Source: Prunus persica (lineage: Eukaryota; Streptophyta; Magnoliopsida; Rosales; Rosaceae). Taken from it: a DNA stretch of 64,000 bases. The notes beneath the pieces are model-generated. The model had not been told where the DNA came from, ran no database searches, and worked only from the letters and a program-made list of their open reading frames with translations. This document shows positions 20,313 through 32,674 of this stretch, piece after piece. A program made the position numbers and the translations under genes. How positions within the stretch are numbered: position 1 is the stretch's first letter; each line of letters starts with the position of its first letter. The stretch lies in assembly GCF_000346465.2 (NCBI RefSeq), contig NC_034010.1, forward strand, positions 24,586,570-24,650,569, given 5' to 3'.

Positions 20313-21992
20313 TCGAATTTCTAGTCCAAAAGTGCTACCAAGATATTCTTGTGAATCTAAATATTATATGTATATAAATGTGTTTCTCTTTGTTATTTAT
20401 AAGGGAAATTATGCGTGTTGAAGGGAAAGGGCAGGACAAGAAATTCAAGACATTGTCTAAGACCAGTTAAGACTTTTAAGTAGCAACCCAAGTCTCTGTC
20501 ATTCTATGCCGACTTTATCGCCAAGAGCTTATCAAAATTAAGCAAATCAGCAAATTAACTTGGAGATAATTTTCAATAATATATCCTTTGGAATGAGAAA
20601 TGGGACAAATGGACATTGTCAAAATGACCACTACTAGTTCACAGGAAGCATTTTTGCTCACCACTTTAACCTAAGGTGTACCCTCACCACCCTTCCCAAA
20701 AGGTGACACATGTCCATGAGTTTAACTATAGTTAATTTTTATTTTTTATTATGTTTGATGACATTATTATGAGAGAGAAACAATGCTTTAATAAGATTTT
20801 TTCCGATTTACCATTATGGAGAATGAAAAATATCTGAAAATATTCTTCCCATATTGTTTGACTATAGGGTCGTCGTACTTTTCAACTGCGGGTACGAATG
20901 ATTAAGAACATTGACTTGTGGTGGAGAGACAGCTTAAGATTTTTCCCGTTCTGAACTGAAAATGAAGGGCATTTACAAGATTCAAACGGGACAAATTGTC
21001 TGGAGAAATTATATAGTAGCACGGTAGTACCATGTGTTGCAACTTGCAAGTTGAATGGAGCGTAGCACCATATGTCAATTGCCACGATGTACTACCATAC
21101 TACTGTATAATTTCTCCTTTGTCAATTCATAATGTTTACAAAGCCAGAAAATATAAAAGGAAAAAATCAACATTATTCTTTCTGGGTCAATTAAAATAAA
21201 TGATACGATTGAAAGAGTCAATGAGCCAAACAACAATCCACGGCAATGGTTCATGGAATTTGATATTCTATACAAAACTAATCTTCTTGAGCACCTACAG
21301 GCATTTGGTATTTGCATACAATTGGAATGCAGAAAGACTGATAAATGTCAAAGAATTTATGTGTGGTATTTGCATACACACGGCGCCATGCAGCTCAGAA
21401 GGAGGCAAATGCCAAAGGGTATGGACCATATGGTGCTGACTGCTCTATAAGAAGAAAATGCCCTTCCCACAACTTTCACTGTCCCTGAATAATTGGAAGG
21501 GGGTAGTTGGCATTTTTATCAAATACACAAACGTGTTTTACCAAAATGAGCTATGCATCTCGATCAAGGTTATGACATGCAACTCATCATACTTATCAAC
21601 AAACCAGTCACATATTTTTGTTTGCATTGAAGAGATATAACTAGTATGGTTGAACAAATCAATCGGGAAATTAATGTAGAACTTTTCAAGACAATCTCTA
21701 AGTCGTCAATTTATACTTGCATACTCGAATTTGTTCTCTTCTCACTTTTGATTTTATTTGAAAAAACACCCTTGATCTTGTTAGACAATTGTTAACTTAA
21801 AAAACTTAAGTTGTCGTAGGAATAGGCCAACAATGTATATCAAACTTACAGTTGTGGTAAAGAGAAATACTGTTATTTTGAAGCCTGAGACTTGTTGAAA
21901 CGGCCTAAAAACTAGATCTGGCGAATTTTGTTCTTTCCCAAACAAATTTATTCCTTATAGAAAGGCCAGACTCGTTAACCTAATTAACATTG
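20313..21992. other. MLO upstream region with one foldback element
   Basis: 5' flank of MLO. Apart from the inverted repeat at 21002-21117 I see no gene. The right part runs straight into the target duplication of the copia element at 21993. Confidence 0.5.
21002..21117. repeat. Small foldback (MITE-like) element upstream of MLO
   Basis: A 30-base arm at 21002-21031 (ggagaaattatatagtag...) matches the reverse complement of 21088-21117 with three T/C differences; some weaker pairing continues inward. The total of 116 bp with terminal inverted repeats and no ORF fits a MITE about 690 bp upstream of the MLO start codon. Confidence 0.6.
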
Positions 21993-21997
21993 CATAA

Positions 21998-22231
21998 TGC
22001 TAAAATATGAAAATTATGAGAGAATATTTGTTTGTGGGAATTTTCTGTGTATTCTTCTCATTGTAGGAGGTCATATTTATAATACAACGAAACCTGAATG
22101 GGCAAGTAAATAATAAATTCCTAAATCTATTTACAGTAGGAAATCAGGAATTAAAGTAAATCAATTACAATTATAATAGGAATTCTTTGTGTGTAAGGAA
22201 AGTAAGTCAATATCCACAAGTCACGCCAACA
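21998..22231 (-). repeat. 3' LTR of the copia element
   Basis: 234 bp, bounded on the left by the CATAA duplication. It differs from the other LTR at five positions (about 2.1 percent). Confidence 0.95.
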
Positions 22232-22242
22232 CTCCCCCTCAC
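22232..22242 (-). other. Polypurine tract of the copia element
   Basis: The coding strand reads GTGAGGGGGAG directly before the 3' LTR, the usual plus-strand priming site. Confidence 0.8.
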
Positions 22243-25200
22243 GTTGGTGCATAGATGTCGCCAATGCCCAACTGATCCAGTGAATTGTGGAATGCTTTAC
22301 TGGAAATCGCCTTTGTCAAAATATCCGCCAATTGATCCTCGGATTTCACAAAAGGAAACTGAAACACTTTAGCCTCAAGCTTCTGTTTGATGAAGTGTCG
22401 ATCCACCTCAACATGTTTAGTACGATCATGCTGAACCGGATTCTGTGCAATGGCTATAGCAGCCTTGTTGTCACAAAAGAGATTCATTGTGGATGTAGGT
22501 TTATACCCGAGTTCAATAAGCAACTTTCTTAACCAAAGAAGTTCACAAATCCCTTTAGTCATGCCTCTGAACTCGGCTTCTGCACTGGATAAAGCTACTA
22601 CATTCTGTTTCTTGCTCCTCCATGTCACCAAATTACCTCCCACGAATGTGAAGTAACCCGATGTGGATTTTCTATCTGTTACATTACCTACCCAATCTGC
22701 ATCTGAATAACCATCAATATTTAGATGACCATGTTTTGAGTCCTTTTCCAGGTGCATACTTCAAATATCTAAGTATCCGAAAAACTGCATTCATGTGGTC
22801 TTTACTTGGAGAGTGCATAAATTGACTGACAACGCTCACCGCATAAGCAATGTCTGGTCGAGTATGTGACAAATAGATCAATCTTCCCACTAACCTTTGG
22901 TATCTTTCTTTGTTAGTTGGAACTTGATCCGGATATTCTCCAAGATGATGATTCTGAACAATAGGAGTGTCCACAGGTTTACAATCTAGCATTCCTGTGT
23001 CTGTCAACAAGTCTAAGACATATTTCCTTTGAGAGAGAAATATGCCTTGCTGCGATTGAGCCACCTCAATTCCCAAGAAATACTTGAGTCCACCTAGATC
23101 CTTCATCTCAAACTCCGTAGCCAGATAGTCTTGTAGCTGTGATATTTCCTGTTTATCATTCCCAGTAATAATCATATCATCAACATAGATTATTAATGCT
23201 GTTACCTTCCCTTTTTGATGTTTCAAGAACAGAGTATGATCTGAGTTGCACTGTTTGAAACCATTGTTCTTCATTGCCATGGTGAACCGTCAAAACCATG
23301 CACGTGGTGACTGTTTCAATCCATACAATGCTTTTCGTAACCTGCAAACTGTTCCAGTCTGAGTAGTATTATATCCAGGAGGAATGTCCATGTACACCTC
23401 CTCCGTGAGTTCGCCATGTAGAAAAGCATTCTTTACATCAAACTGGTGTAGTGGCCAATTCAAATTAGCTGCAAGGGACAATAAGACTCTGACGGTGTTT
23501 AACTTTGCAACTGGTGCAAAAATTTCTTCATAGTCTATACCATAGGTCTGTGTGTACCCTTTTGCCACAAGTCTTGCCTTGTATCGCTCGATAGATCCAT
23601 CTGCATTGTGTTTTATAGTAAACACCCATCTACATCCGATAGTCTTTTTTCCTCGTGGTATAGTCTCCAATGTCCAAGTCTGATTTTTCTCAAGAGCTTT
23701 CATCTCCTCTTTTATAGCTTGGACCCACTTAGGATCTTTCAATGCTTCAGAGACCTTGGTTGGAATATGGATAGCAGACAACTGATGCACAAAAGCCTTG
23801 AGTGGTTAAGACAGCTTCTCAGTGGATACATGATTTGCAATTGGATACTTGGATGTCTTGCCAATATCCGGTGAATAATGGTTTGGTGGCTTCCCACGAT
23901 TTTGCCTGAAAGGTAATTGATATCCAATAGTTTTATCATCTAAATGCACAAGTCTAGTAGGAGTAGTTACCTCAAGGATATTCTCAGGAGATTGGTCTGT
24001 TGGTACTGTTGAGTTAGAAGGGGGTCTTCATCTTGTTGTTCTGTATTGTCTGTAGGTGTGGGACTCGGATCAGAAATATCTTCGCATGGATCAGGTGGGT
24101 CAGGCAATTGATCGCTATGAATGGGCGATTGGTCACTTTTCAACAGATAGTCATCTCGTGCTCCAGACTCGGGATGATCAATCATTTCTGTACATAGGAG
24201 AATTTCTTTGTTTTTCAAGTTGCTCCAATTCTGCTCTTCACTTTGTATCTCCCCCTGAAGCGCAGAATTGGATGATGGGTCATGGAAGAACAGCTCAGAT
24301 TCCAGAAAAGTCACATCCAAAGTGACATAGGTTCGTTGGGTAGGAGGGTGATAACAGCGGTAACCTTTCTGATGAGTGGCATAACCCACAAAAACACAAC
24401 GAAGCGCACAGGGATCAAGTTTGCTACGTTGATTTTTGTGGAGATGAACGAAAGCCACACATCCAAAGATTCGGGATGTGAGTACCAAAATAGAGGGCAG
24501 AGGTCTGTGTTGCGCAAGCACCTGTAAAGGAGTTTTAAAGGTCAATACACCAGAAGGCATGCGGTTGATTAGGTGAACTGCAGTGACAATAGCATCATCC
24601 CAGTGATGGCGAGGAACATGAGCGCCAATCAGAAGTGCTCGGGCGGTTTCAAGAAGATGTCGATTCTTTCGTTCAGCAACACCATTTTGTTGCGGTGTCT
24701 GAGGACAAGTTGTCTCATGGATAATTCCATGTTGTTGGAAGTAAGTCTGAAAGTTATGATTGACAAATTCTCCACCATTGTCTGAGCGAAGAATCTGGAT
24801 TTGAGCATTAAATTGAGTTTTCATCTGTTTGTGGAATGACTGAAAACGGGAAAACACTTCGTTTTTATTCTTCAGCAAATAAAGCCATGTCATCCGTGTA
24901 CAATCATCGATGAATGTGACAAACCATCGAACACCAGAAGGAGCAGTGATAGGCGAAGGTCCCCAGACATCAGAGTGAATTAATGTAAATGGAGTAGTAC
25001 ACTTGTTCGTACTCAACGGGTAGGGCACACGGTGACTCTTGGCCAAAATACAAGTATCACATGTGAAGTCGGAGTCTTTGAAACCTGAGAATAAATCTGG
25101 TATAAGATGCTTCATATAACTAAAAGACGGATGTCCCAATCGACGATGCCACAACCAGATTTGCTTTCGTTTGCTATCAAAGGGATGTGTCACACTGTTA

Positions 25201-26300
25201 GCCACGCCGGGACTGAAGTCATCGACATAATATAGCCCCCCTCTCTTAGTACCACGACCAAGAATCTCCTTAGTGTGAATATCCTGAAGCAAACAAAAAC
25301 TCGGGTAAATGAGTACACAACAATTCAATTGTTCAGTAAGCTGACTAACTGACAACAATTTAGTGGATAAAGATGGAACAAGTAAAGTATTAGACAGTGT
25401 GAGAGAGGATGAGAGTGCAACAGTGCCAGCCCCTGTCACAGGATAAGTAACACCATTGGCATTTGCAATACAGGTTCGTCGAGGTTGTGTAGTATTCAGA
25501 AAATCATCAGGATCAAACGTCATATGATCAGTTGCACCAGAATCAATTATCCAGCTCTTGGAATCAATCTTATCGGAAGTATGGAATCCATAACCAGGAC
25601 CATTACGGGTCATATTGCATTGTCCTCGATCTGTAAGAGTAGCCCACCAATCAGGGTAGCCATGCGATGTAAAACAAGTCTCACAAGTGTGTCTCGGATC
25701 ACCACAATATGCGCAATTTGGTCCATGTGTCGGGGTCGTTAGTCTAGAAGTCATAATCTGTGCAGCGGAAGAAGCATAGGATACAGATTGAGTAGGAATT
25801 TGGATCGGAATCTGAGCCTGAGTCGGGGCCGGAGTGGGAGTCAAAATCGGGATCGGGGTCTGAATCATAGACAAATTCGAGGTTGGGGTCATCATCGGAG
25901 TGAGGGTCGGGGTCGTCTTCGGAGTCGGGGTCAGGGTCGTCGTCGTCATAGTCGAGGTCGGGGTCGGGGTCGTCAAAAGAGGATCCTGATTCTGGATCGG
26001 GGTCTGAATCATAGACAAATTCGGGGGTGGGGTCATCATCGGAGTGCGGGTCGGGGTCGTCTTCGGAGTCGGGGTCGTCTTCGGATTCGGGGTCGGGGTC
26101 GTCGTCGTCATAGTCGGGGTCGGGGTCGGGTTCGGGGTCGTTAAAAGAGGATCCTGATTCTGGATCGGGTTCGGGGTCAAAGTCTGCATCTGTAGGGGCG
26201 GAGCTATCTGGGCACTCAACTCAACGATGGTTGGTTGAGAATGAGAGAAGGAGTCGATGGTGCTACCTCCATGAGGGTTGAAAAAATCATCAACCCTCAT
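22239..26300 (-). pseudogene. Copia gag-pol polyprotein, broken
   Basis: The first ORF (26300-23967) starts 40 bases below the primer-binding site. It has a short leader, a long Thr/Pro-rich repeat region (about residues 35-170), a CCHC-like knuckle (CAYCGDPRHTCETC), the protease motif IIDSGATDHMT, the integrase H-C region and the DDE core (HSDVWGP ... RSDNGGEF ... NGVAERKNRHL). The reverse transcriptase (23790-22740) has the LIIYVDDMIITG active site; RNase H (SDADW ... SSAEAE ... CDNKAA) ends at 22239. Breaks are a frame change near 23967, an in-frame TAA near 23808, an in-frame TGA near 23285 (between AWF and RFT) and a frame change near 22740. The usual gag UBN2 part is missing. Confidence 0.93.
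25853..26167 (-). repeat. Two tandem Thr/Pro-coding repeats in the copia gag region
   Basis: Two units of about 150-165 bp (25853-26001 and 26002-26167), each ending aagaggatcctgattctgg on the plus strand. On the coding strand they spell TPTPKTTPT, MMTP, NLSMIQTPIQ and NQDPLLTTP. On the plus strand the same DNA reads as an Arg/Gly-rich shadow ORF. Confidence 0.85.
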
Positions 26301-26341
26301 AGCGGCGGCGGGGTTTTGAAACTAGAGTCAGCAATTCCAAG

Positions 26342-26359
26342 ATCCTGGCTCTGATACCA
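26342..26359 (-). other. Primer-binding site of the copia element
   Basis: TGGTATCAGAGCCAGG on the coding strand starts immediately after the 5' LTR and is complementary to the 3' end of initiator Met tRNA. Confidence 0.9.
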
Positions 26360-26593
26360 TGCTAAAATATGAAAATTATGAGAAAATATTTGTTTGTGGG
26401 AATTTTCTGTGTATTCTTCTCCTTGTAGGATGTCATATTTATAATACAACGAAACCTGAATGGGCAAGTAAATAATAAATTCTTAAATCTATTTACAGTA
26501 GGAAATCAGGAATTAAAGTAAATCAATTACAATTATAATAGGAATTCTTTGTGTGTAAGGAAAATAAGTCAATATCCACAAGTCACGCCAACA
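26360..26593 (-). repeat. 5' LTR of the copia element
   Basis: 234 bp, flanked on the right by CATAA (26594-26598). Confidence 0.95.
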
Positions 26594-26598
26594 CATAA

Positions 26599-26965
26599 TC
26601 ATATTCGGTTTACTTTGTCTGACCAAACCCATGGCCTTTTTTCTTCTAGATTTCTGTTCATATTCAAACTTATGCTCTATGAGCAAGTTGCATATATATA
26701 TGTACTTCATTCTGCTTTTATTGCTTTCTGTATTAAAAACTACACCAGTCAAAAGGCAGGTATGGTGGTAATAGCATCATCCATTTCTGTACAGAGAAAG
26801 CAGCAAATGAAGCCATGAGATTTCCAAAAGCAAGAACATTATATATACAACTGAGTTTGTCCCATCTCTTTAGAGCACCCATCTCAAGCTAATAAAACTG
26901 TTATTTTCTCTCATAGATAAAATGTACCAAGATTTCATCATTTAAATTAAGAATTGCACATCTGC

Positions 26966-26999
<34 letters not shown>

Positions 27000-27459
27000 T
27001 GAATGTGTAGTCAGAAATTTGGCTGCACACATACATATCTGGTTTTTGAGGCTGACCCAATTTAAGGTCACCCAATTTTCAGTCTTTGATATATTATATA
27101 TGTGCAAAGGTAGAGGAATCTTACATTGATCATTGTTTTTATGTTAGAGGTGTAATATCTCTGTAGATTTTGTTATGTCTGTTTATAAGTATATAGATTA
27201 AGTTGTGTAAGTCCATACATGGCAGAAAAGTAGAAAAAAGAAAAAGCTAGTGGTATGATCTTTGAAATAAAAGTAAATCCATCTTTGTACAGAAAAAACA
27301 CAACTACATTTATAAAAATGAAAATAAAAAGTCTATCCAAAAAGAGGATTTGAGACCTCCAATTCCCATACATTGAAAAAACAACTTAATTGTCCCGTCT
27401 TTAGAGCACACCTAAGAACAAGATTCACAGTAACAGAAAGAAGATAAGAGTTTCTTCAA
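26599..27459. other. 3' flank of the tetraspanin gene
   Basis: AT-rich, without a gene. A (TA)n run lies at about 26965-27001. Confidence 0.5.
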
Positions 27460-29434
27460 CTAATAAAGCTGTTCCTTTCTGTGATGCCACCATCTCCACC
27501 TGCAAAAAAGTAACCAAAAAAGCATGGCTTAGCATTAAGCAATGTGAGAGAGAGAGAGAGAGAGATTTATGACCTAAGAAAAAAAGCATTAATGAAAGGG
27601 AGAGAGATTGAAAGCTTTAATCTAAAGCTGTCTTGACGAACACTTTCGACCAAACTCTTGCCAAGTTTCAGAATTACCACTCACCTTTTTCAGCCTAACT
27701 TTGATGGTTAATTTATCTTACTTTTTTTTTTATTGGCCAACTAAAGGCTCTTTTGGACTTGTTACATAATTTTTCACATTCTTTGTTTATAATTTTCAAA
27801 ATCAAAAGCATATAAGTTAGGTGAAGGAGTATACTACAACTCTAAAACCAAAATAAATGTGATCAACAATTCATATTCACAATCTGACAAAATAATATTT
27901 TATTGATGAACACATAACTCACCAATAGTAATCCCATCTGGGTCGAACTTTGGACATCCGGTTCTGACCATACGGGTGGTCCGTTTCAGCTCTTTGGGTG
28001 TTCCGGAAAGCACAGCACCCAATTGAATAGATTCCAATGAGGACCATAAGCATGACGATGTTGAGGACAGAGAGCTTATGCCAGTCTCTTTTGATGTCTT
28101 CAAGCACTCCAGCTTTGCATGAATCGCACTCGTAGCATAACAAATTGGGCGCATTGTTCCACCGGTAGCAGTCCGGGTCTTGACTCACCGTGGTTGCCAT
28201 GTTGTAATTGCATGATGTTGGTGGCTTACAACAACCAGACTGCATATAACATACATATATGCACCCCAAAATCATTAAATTATTACAAGCTTTAGAATGA
28301 GCTAATAAGTCTTTACACTCGACATGAACTTTATACATATATATATCTCTCTCTACTTTATCATCCAAAGAAAAGCTCTTTCTATATTTATTTTTTACTT
28401 TTGCTGGGAAAAGCCGTCTTGAAATACATACAATGGGAAGAATTCTATGGTTCATACATGAGGAGAGAACTTCGATGGTACGAGAGAAAACTTAATTGAA
28501 TAAAAGAAAGAAAGTTTTAGAGAGAAAGTTGGGATTTTAAGTATTTTCCTTATCATATTATGCTTCTATCTAATTATAAATTGCCATACATCAACCTAAT
28601 TAAGAAACGTGAATGAATCGATCGAAATTTTAAGAAAACAAACACAAGCAAAATTATTTTTTTATTATCAAGTATCCTTTTCTAATATATGTTTCAACTA
28701 CTTTCTTTTTCTAAGCATGGAAAAAAAAAGGAGAAAAGTTGTAAGAAGGGAGTTTCTATTATCATATTTGCGATTCTATTGATTTCTTGAGGATGTTTAG
28801 GAAAATATATAAGCAGAAAAACAATCCTATATAGGAAGGTAGAGGCTTACAATCACATATAATACAAGACCCAAAAGAACTTGAATATATAGCCAGCAAT
28901 GAATTGTAAATTACCAAGCAAAAAGAACACATATGTACTAATTACCTGTATGGGAGACATGTCTCTCTCAAGATAATCAAGAGGTGTCCAAGCAACAAGC
29001 TTGGCACAAGTCTTAGACCCCAGTATGCAACTCCTAATCTTAGTCCAATAATTAGGATCCTTAATCCTATTCTTCAACCATGGTGAGTAATCTTCAAGAT
29101 GGTACTCCTTATAAACCCTACTAGGCACATCCACTCCACCACCTTGACTTGTGACCACAAACCCAAACACAGTTAAACCCATTAGGGTTGCAATTAGGAG
29201 CAACATAACCACTAAGTACACCCAAAGTGCCCAAGCCACATTGAAGCAAGCACCAATGAAGCCTGCTAGAGATATGATGAGCACAACAAAACCCACCACC
29301 AGAAGTGGGGTTTGCAGGAAGGTTTCACATGTGGTGCTGCTCCTTGCCATCCATAGACCTCCTCCAATTATGGGTATTGATGCTAAGAGAGTGAAGAGGT
29401 TCAAGAACCCTATCACTGTGTTGCTGAACCTATA

Positions 29435-29437
<3 letters not shown>
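27460..29437 (-). CDS. Tetraspanin, TET5/TET6 type
   Basis: Four-transmembrane scaffold protein of plasma-membrane microdomains. Exons on the minus strand: 29437-28946, 28239-27923 and 27499-27460; phases agree for 282 residues. It starts MYRFSNTVIGFLNL, close to the start of Arabidopsis TET5/6. TM1-3 lie in the first 97 residues and TM4 is around 221-245. The large extracellular loop has the plant GCCKPP signature (166-171) and more cysteines at C174, C188, C199, C202 and C205. The tail ends WRWWHHRKEQLY, rich in Arg and aromatic residues, as in the TET5/6 pair. No defects are visible. The leader is a GA run that touches the start codon. Confidence 0.95.

Positions 29438-29477
<40 letters not shown>
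29438..29477 (-). repeat. (GA)n run in the tetraspanin 5' UTR
   Basis: About 40 bases of uninterrupted CT on the plus strand, so the mRNA leader would read GAGAGA directly up to ATG. GA runs in plant leaders are common and can bind BBR/BPC GAGA factors; that role here is inference. Confidence 0.85.
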
Positions 29478-29480
<3 letters not shown>

Positions 29481-30893
29481 TTCTGTGTTGTTTTCTACTT
29501 GTGTTTTTTAACTCCTAATTTCTCTCTTTATATGGGTGGCAATGCTTTACTCTGTGTTTGGTGCTGCTGAAAGCTTCAAGAATTCAAAATGCTTATCGCC
29601 CTTTTTTTTTTGTTTCTCTATTTGCTTTCCATACATTAAGATATTCATTCATAAACTTTATGAATTGAAGTACTGTATGTGCATGATAATTACTAAATTA
29701 TTGACACTTTGAGTGGTTGAATGACCAAAATGCCCTTGGATTGAATTTGATTCGTTATGCATTGTTCAAGGCAAGAAAAGAATATAGTGGCTAGATAGGC
29801 AATTTGGGTAATTGCAAGAATGCTGTTCAGAGAAGAAGTGAGTTGCTTTTGCTTTTGTGGTGAATGAATGGACCCCATTTGAGCTTCTTTTTGAAGCATG
29901 GTGATCACATTGATCAACAGCAGCAGGAGATATTAGGCTATCTTTTTGGCGGGAGGGAATAGAATAATTAGAACACTAGAATTTTAGAATATTAGAGAAT
30001 GGAGGGTTTGCCTAGCAATCCTTCTTATCCTCTCAGTCTCAGCCAATATAAATTAGACTTGTAGTTATTCAGTGTCTTTGTTTGATTCTCTTTACGGCTC
30101 CACTAGACACCAGTTTTCTTAATGGAAAAGTTTCCGATTAAGTTTCTTAATTATATTTGGTACGTCAATAGTATAATAATAATAATACATGTACTTTGCC
30201 ATTAAGTTTCTACAGCTAGAAGAGGAGCTTAAAGTGAGGAAGCTATTTGATGAGGTCAATCCCACCATCAAAGCATTTAAAATGTTTAAGTTCCATGATT
30301 TCTTTACATTTATTGATGGTAAGATTGACCTCCTCAAATAGCCTTCTCACTTGAAACTCCTCATTATAGCCTCCCGCTAAGTTTCTAATCCTTTAGTAAC
30401 ATTGAGTTTTGTTATAGTTTGGATCTCTATATTGGGCTTAATACTGAAGCTCCCATCTTGATACTCAGTAATATTATAATAAAATATTATTTTCAATTTT
30501 CACAACTTAGACAAATAACAGGCTCCACTAGCCTAGGGTTAGACCAACAGACTTTTGGGACTTGAAATGAACAACATGCCTGCTTAGCTACTAGCTGTCC
30601 AAGCGTAATAGCCAATCACACAGAAGAAAGAGAAGCAAAAATAGAAATTCAGAGACACGGATGGCTGCAGCTATGTGCTGGTTTGGTTGCCAAGAAGAAG
30701 ATGCAGGAACGTATTAGCAACCAGTTTAACAATTGCATAGAGATCTCAAGCTGTTTCTTTTTGTTTCAGAAACCTACATCCAGTAAAATATACATAAAAA
30801 ATTTACATGGACATTAATCATATCAAAGTTATGACTGTCAGAGACAAATAATGACATATGTGCCCAAGATTGATTTTAGGGGTAACATAATAA
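29478..30893. other. Intergenic with one long foldback
   Basis: Tetraspanin promoter side and the 3' side of the phosphatase relic. The only structure seen is the inverted repeat at 30222-30362. Confidence 0.5.
30222..30362. repeat. Foldback hairpin with 50-base arms
   Basis: 30222-30271 pairs with 30313-30362: 43 of 50 positions match and no gaps are needed; the loop is about 41 bases. No ORF spans it. It could be a MITE remnant or the template of a hairpin RNA. Confidence 0.65.
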
Positions 30894-31631
30894 TCATACA
30901 GTTGCAGCCTTGAGAAACAAAAAGTCTGAAATCTTGTTCGTGTAAAAATCTGGTTGTATGGAGTTGTTAGGACTCTGAAGCCCTGATAAAGTGATGACAC
31001 CTAGTAGACAGAAAGGAAAAGCAACTTAATTAGCTCAAATACATCACAAACTCAAGAAAATTTGGCCAAAAATGCAGACTTTAGTTTAGTTACCTGAGAG
31101 AACAAGAAGAGTTTTGCAACCACCATTTTGTCCAAACAGAATATCAGTATCTAATCTGTCCCCAATCATGCAAATCTGTGACGTCAGGATGCCAAATCTG
31201 TCATTAATTAAATTCAACTTACTAATATCAGCAATTATATGACCAAATGTTTTCATCAGATCCATTCAAGTTCACTTCTTTAAGATGTCAAGTGTTCTGC
31301 GACTTAGTACATGTCAGCTACTAATTAGAATGCAAAATTACATCACGAAATTGTACATTCTGTTACAATAATTGCATTCTTGTATTTACAAAATCATTGA
31401 TGTTTACCTCATTAGTCAAAGTCATGTCTTTTAGCCCTTGAGTGTCTTTTAACTTTTAAGACAGGGCACATAATCTAGATGGTTGCTAATCATAGTGAGT
31501 GATTAAAAAGATGAGTCAATGATGAAACTCCTCTAATGTTAGTCAGAAAACCACATATAGCAATTTAACTTCAATAACTAAAGAATTAATCTACAGTAAG
31601 ATAAAAGAAAATAATGTAAGATAGGCCATTG

Positions 31632-31655
31632 ATCTCTCTCTCTCTCTCTCTCTCA
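31632..31655. repeat. (CT)n microsatellite
   Basis: A dinucleotide run within an intron of the phosphatase relic. Confidence 0.85.
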
Positions 31656-32481
31656 GAGTAAATGCGCAGGCACACACACTTGTGTACTCTGTGCACAGTT
31701 TAATTTCATTTTTGCAAGTCTTTGATGGACTAACACTACAATTTGTTAGCACTTCAATGGTTTTGTTATCACAAGTAGTCTTGTGCTTACAAAGCAAATC
31801 AATCGCTGTCTTGCTTCATCAGCATAAGTAGGCGTATTATATGTCTTACAATGCAATACCCATTTATATCTCTTATAATGCATCTCGGATTATAGATATT
31901 GTGGTACATATAATATTTGGTACAAGGTTATATATCTCTTATAAAGCATATTTAAAGCGCATTATATGTATCACGCTATATGATATCCACCTTAAGAGAA
32001 TGCCTTGGTGTTATATAACATAAAAACTCTTATCAGAATATGGTCTTTGCTCAAGATAACAGCACTCATGTTACTTAAGAATAGATAAAACAATGAAGAA
32101 CAATAAATAAAGCATTTGACTTACTCGTTTGCTAAGTAGTCCATCATAAATGTTGAGGGTTTTCCCACAACCAGCGGCTCACATTGAGTAGATCCACGGA
32201 TAGCGCCAACCATAGAACCACCACCTGAAGTTGAGTATAAATTATAGTAGCTATTGAGAGAAAATTATCGTAGCTTCATCAATTCGTTAACAACCTTTTT
32301 GGCTAGGTATTTTCAGGTCCAGAAATTCAAAATTTCCCAGTCAACTTTAGAAGTTTAGGTCTCATATAATCAAGTCATTTGCAACCACTAACCCATGCAT
32401 AAGTAAATGCATAGATAATCTGATTCAGTATCTGAACATTAACGAGTTCAATAAATTCTAATAAGTTCTTTTTTATAAGAT

Positions 32482-32674
32482 CGAATAAAAGGTGGCCATT
32501 TTCACAGTCCTATCTCCTCTCCTTATATTATGCTTTGATATATTGAACAGAAACAAGGAGATGAAAGCATATATAAATGTGAGTGCAAAGTGTACAAATA
32601 GGAGTGTGAAAATCACTGCCCCTAACAAATGACTTTTGAATTTTAAACAAATTCCAATTAGAAAAATCTTTACA
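32482..32674. repeat. 194-bp direct repeat, left copy
   Basis: Matches 34158-34351 at roughly 93 percent by eye (shared cacagtcctatctcctctcc, gtgcaaagtgtacaaatagg). The two copies bracket the ARIADNE fragment. Confidence 0.9.

Larger units (their letters stand above)
21998..26593 (-). mobile_element. Ty1/copia LTR retrotransposon, minus orientation
   Basis: A complete insertion of 4596 bp. Both LTRs are 234 bp (21998-22231 and 26360-26593), start TGTTGGCG and end TTTAGCA on the coding strand, and differ at only five positions. The 5-bp target duplication CATAA is perfect at 21993-21997 and 26594-26598. The primer-binding site TGGTATCAGAGCCAGG abuts the 5' LTR and a purine-rich tract abuts the 3' LTR. 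Domain order zinc knuckle, protease, integrase, reverse transcriptase, RNase H is copia-type. The pol frame is broken, so the element is not autonomous now. Confidence 0.97.

Noticed and set aside
25788..26144. Plus-strand ORF of 118 residues rich in RGRGR repeats, looking like an RGG RNA-binding protein
   Set aside because: It is the complement of the Thr/Pro-coding repeats in the copia gag-pol frame, which has the zinc knuckle, protease and integrase in the same frame.
22239..26300. Possible host gene or domesticated integrase
   Set aside because: LTRs, primer-binding site, polypurine tract and target duplication are all present; it is an ordinary copia insertion with broken frames.
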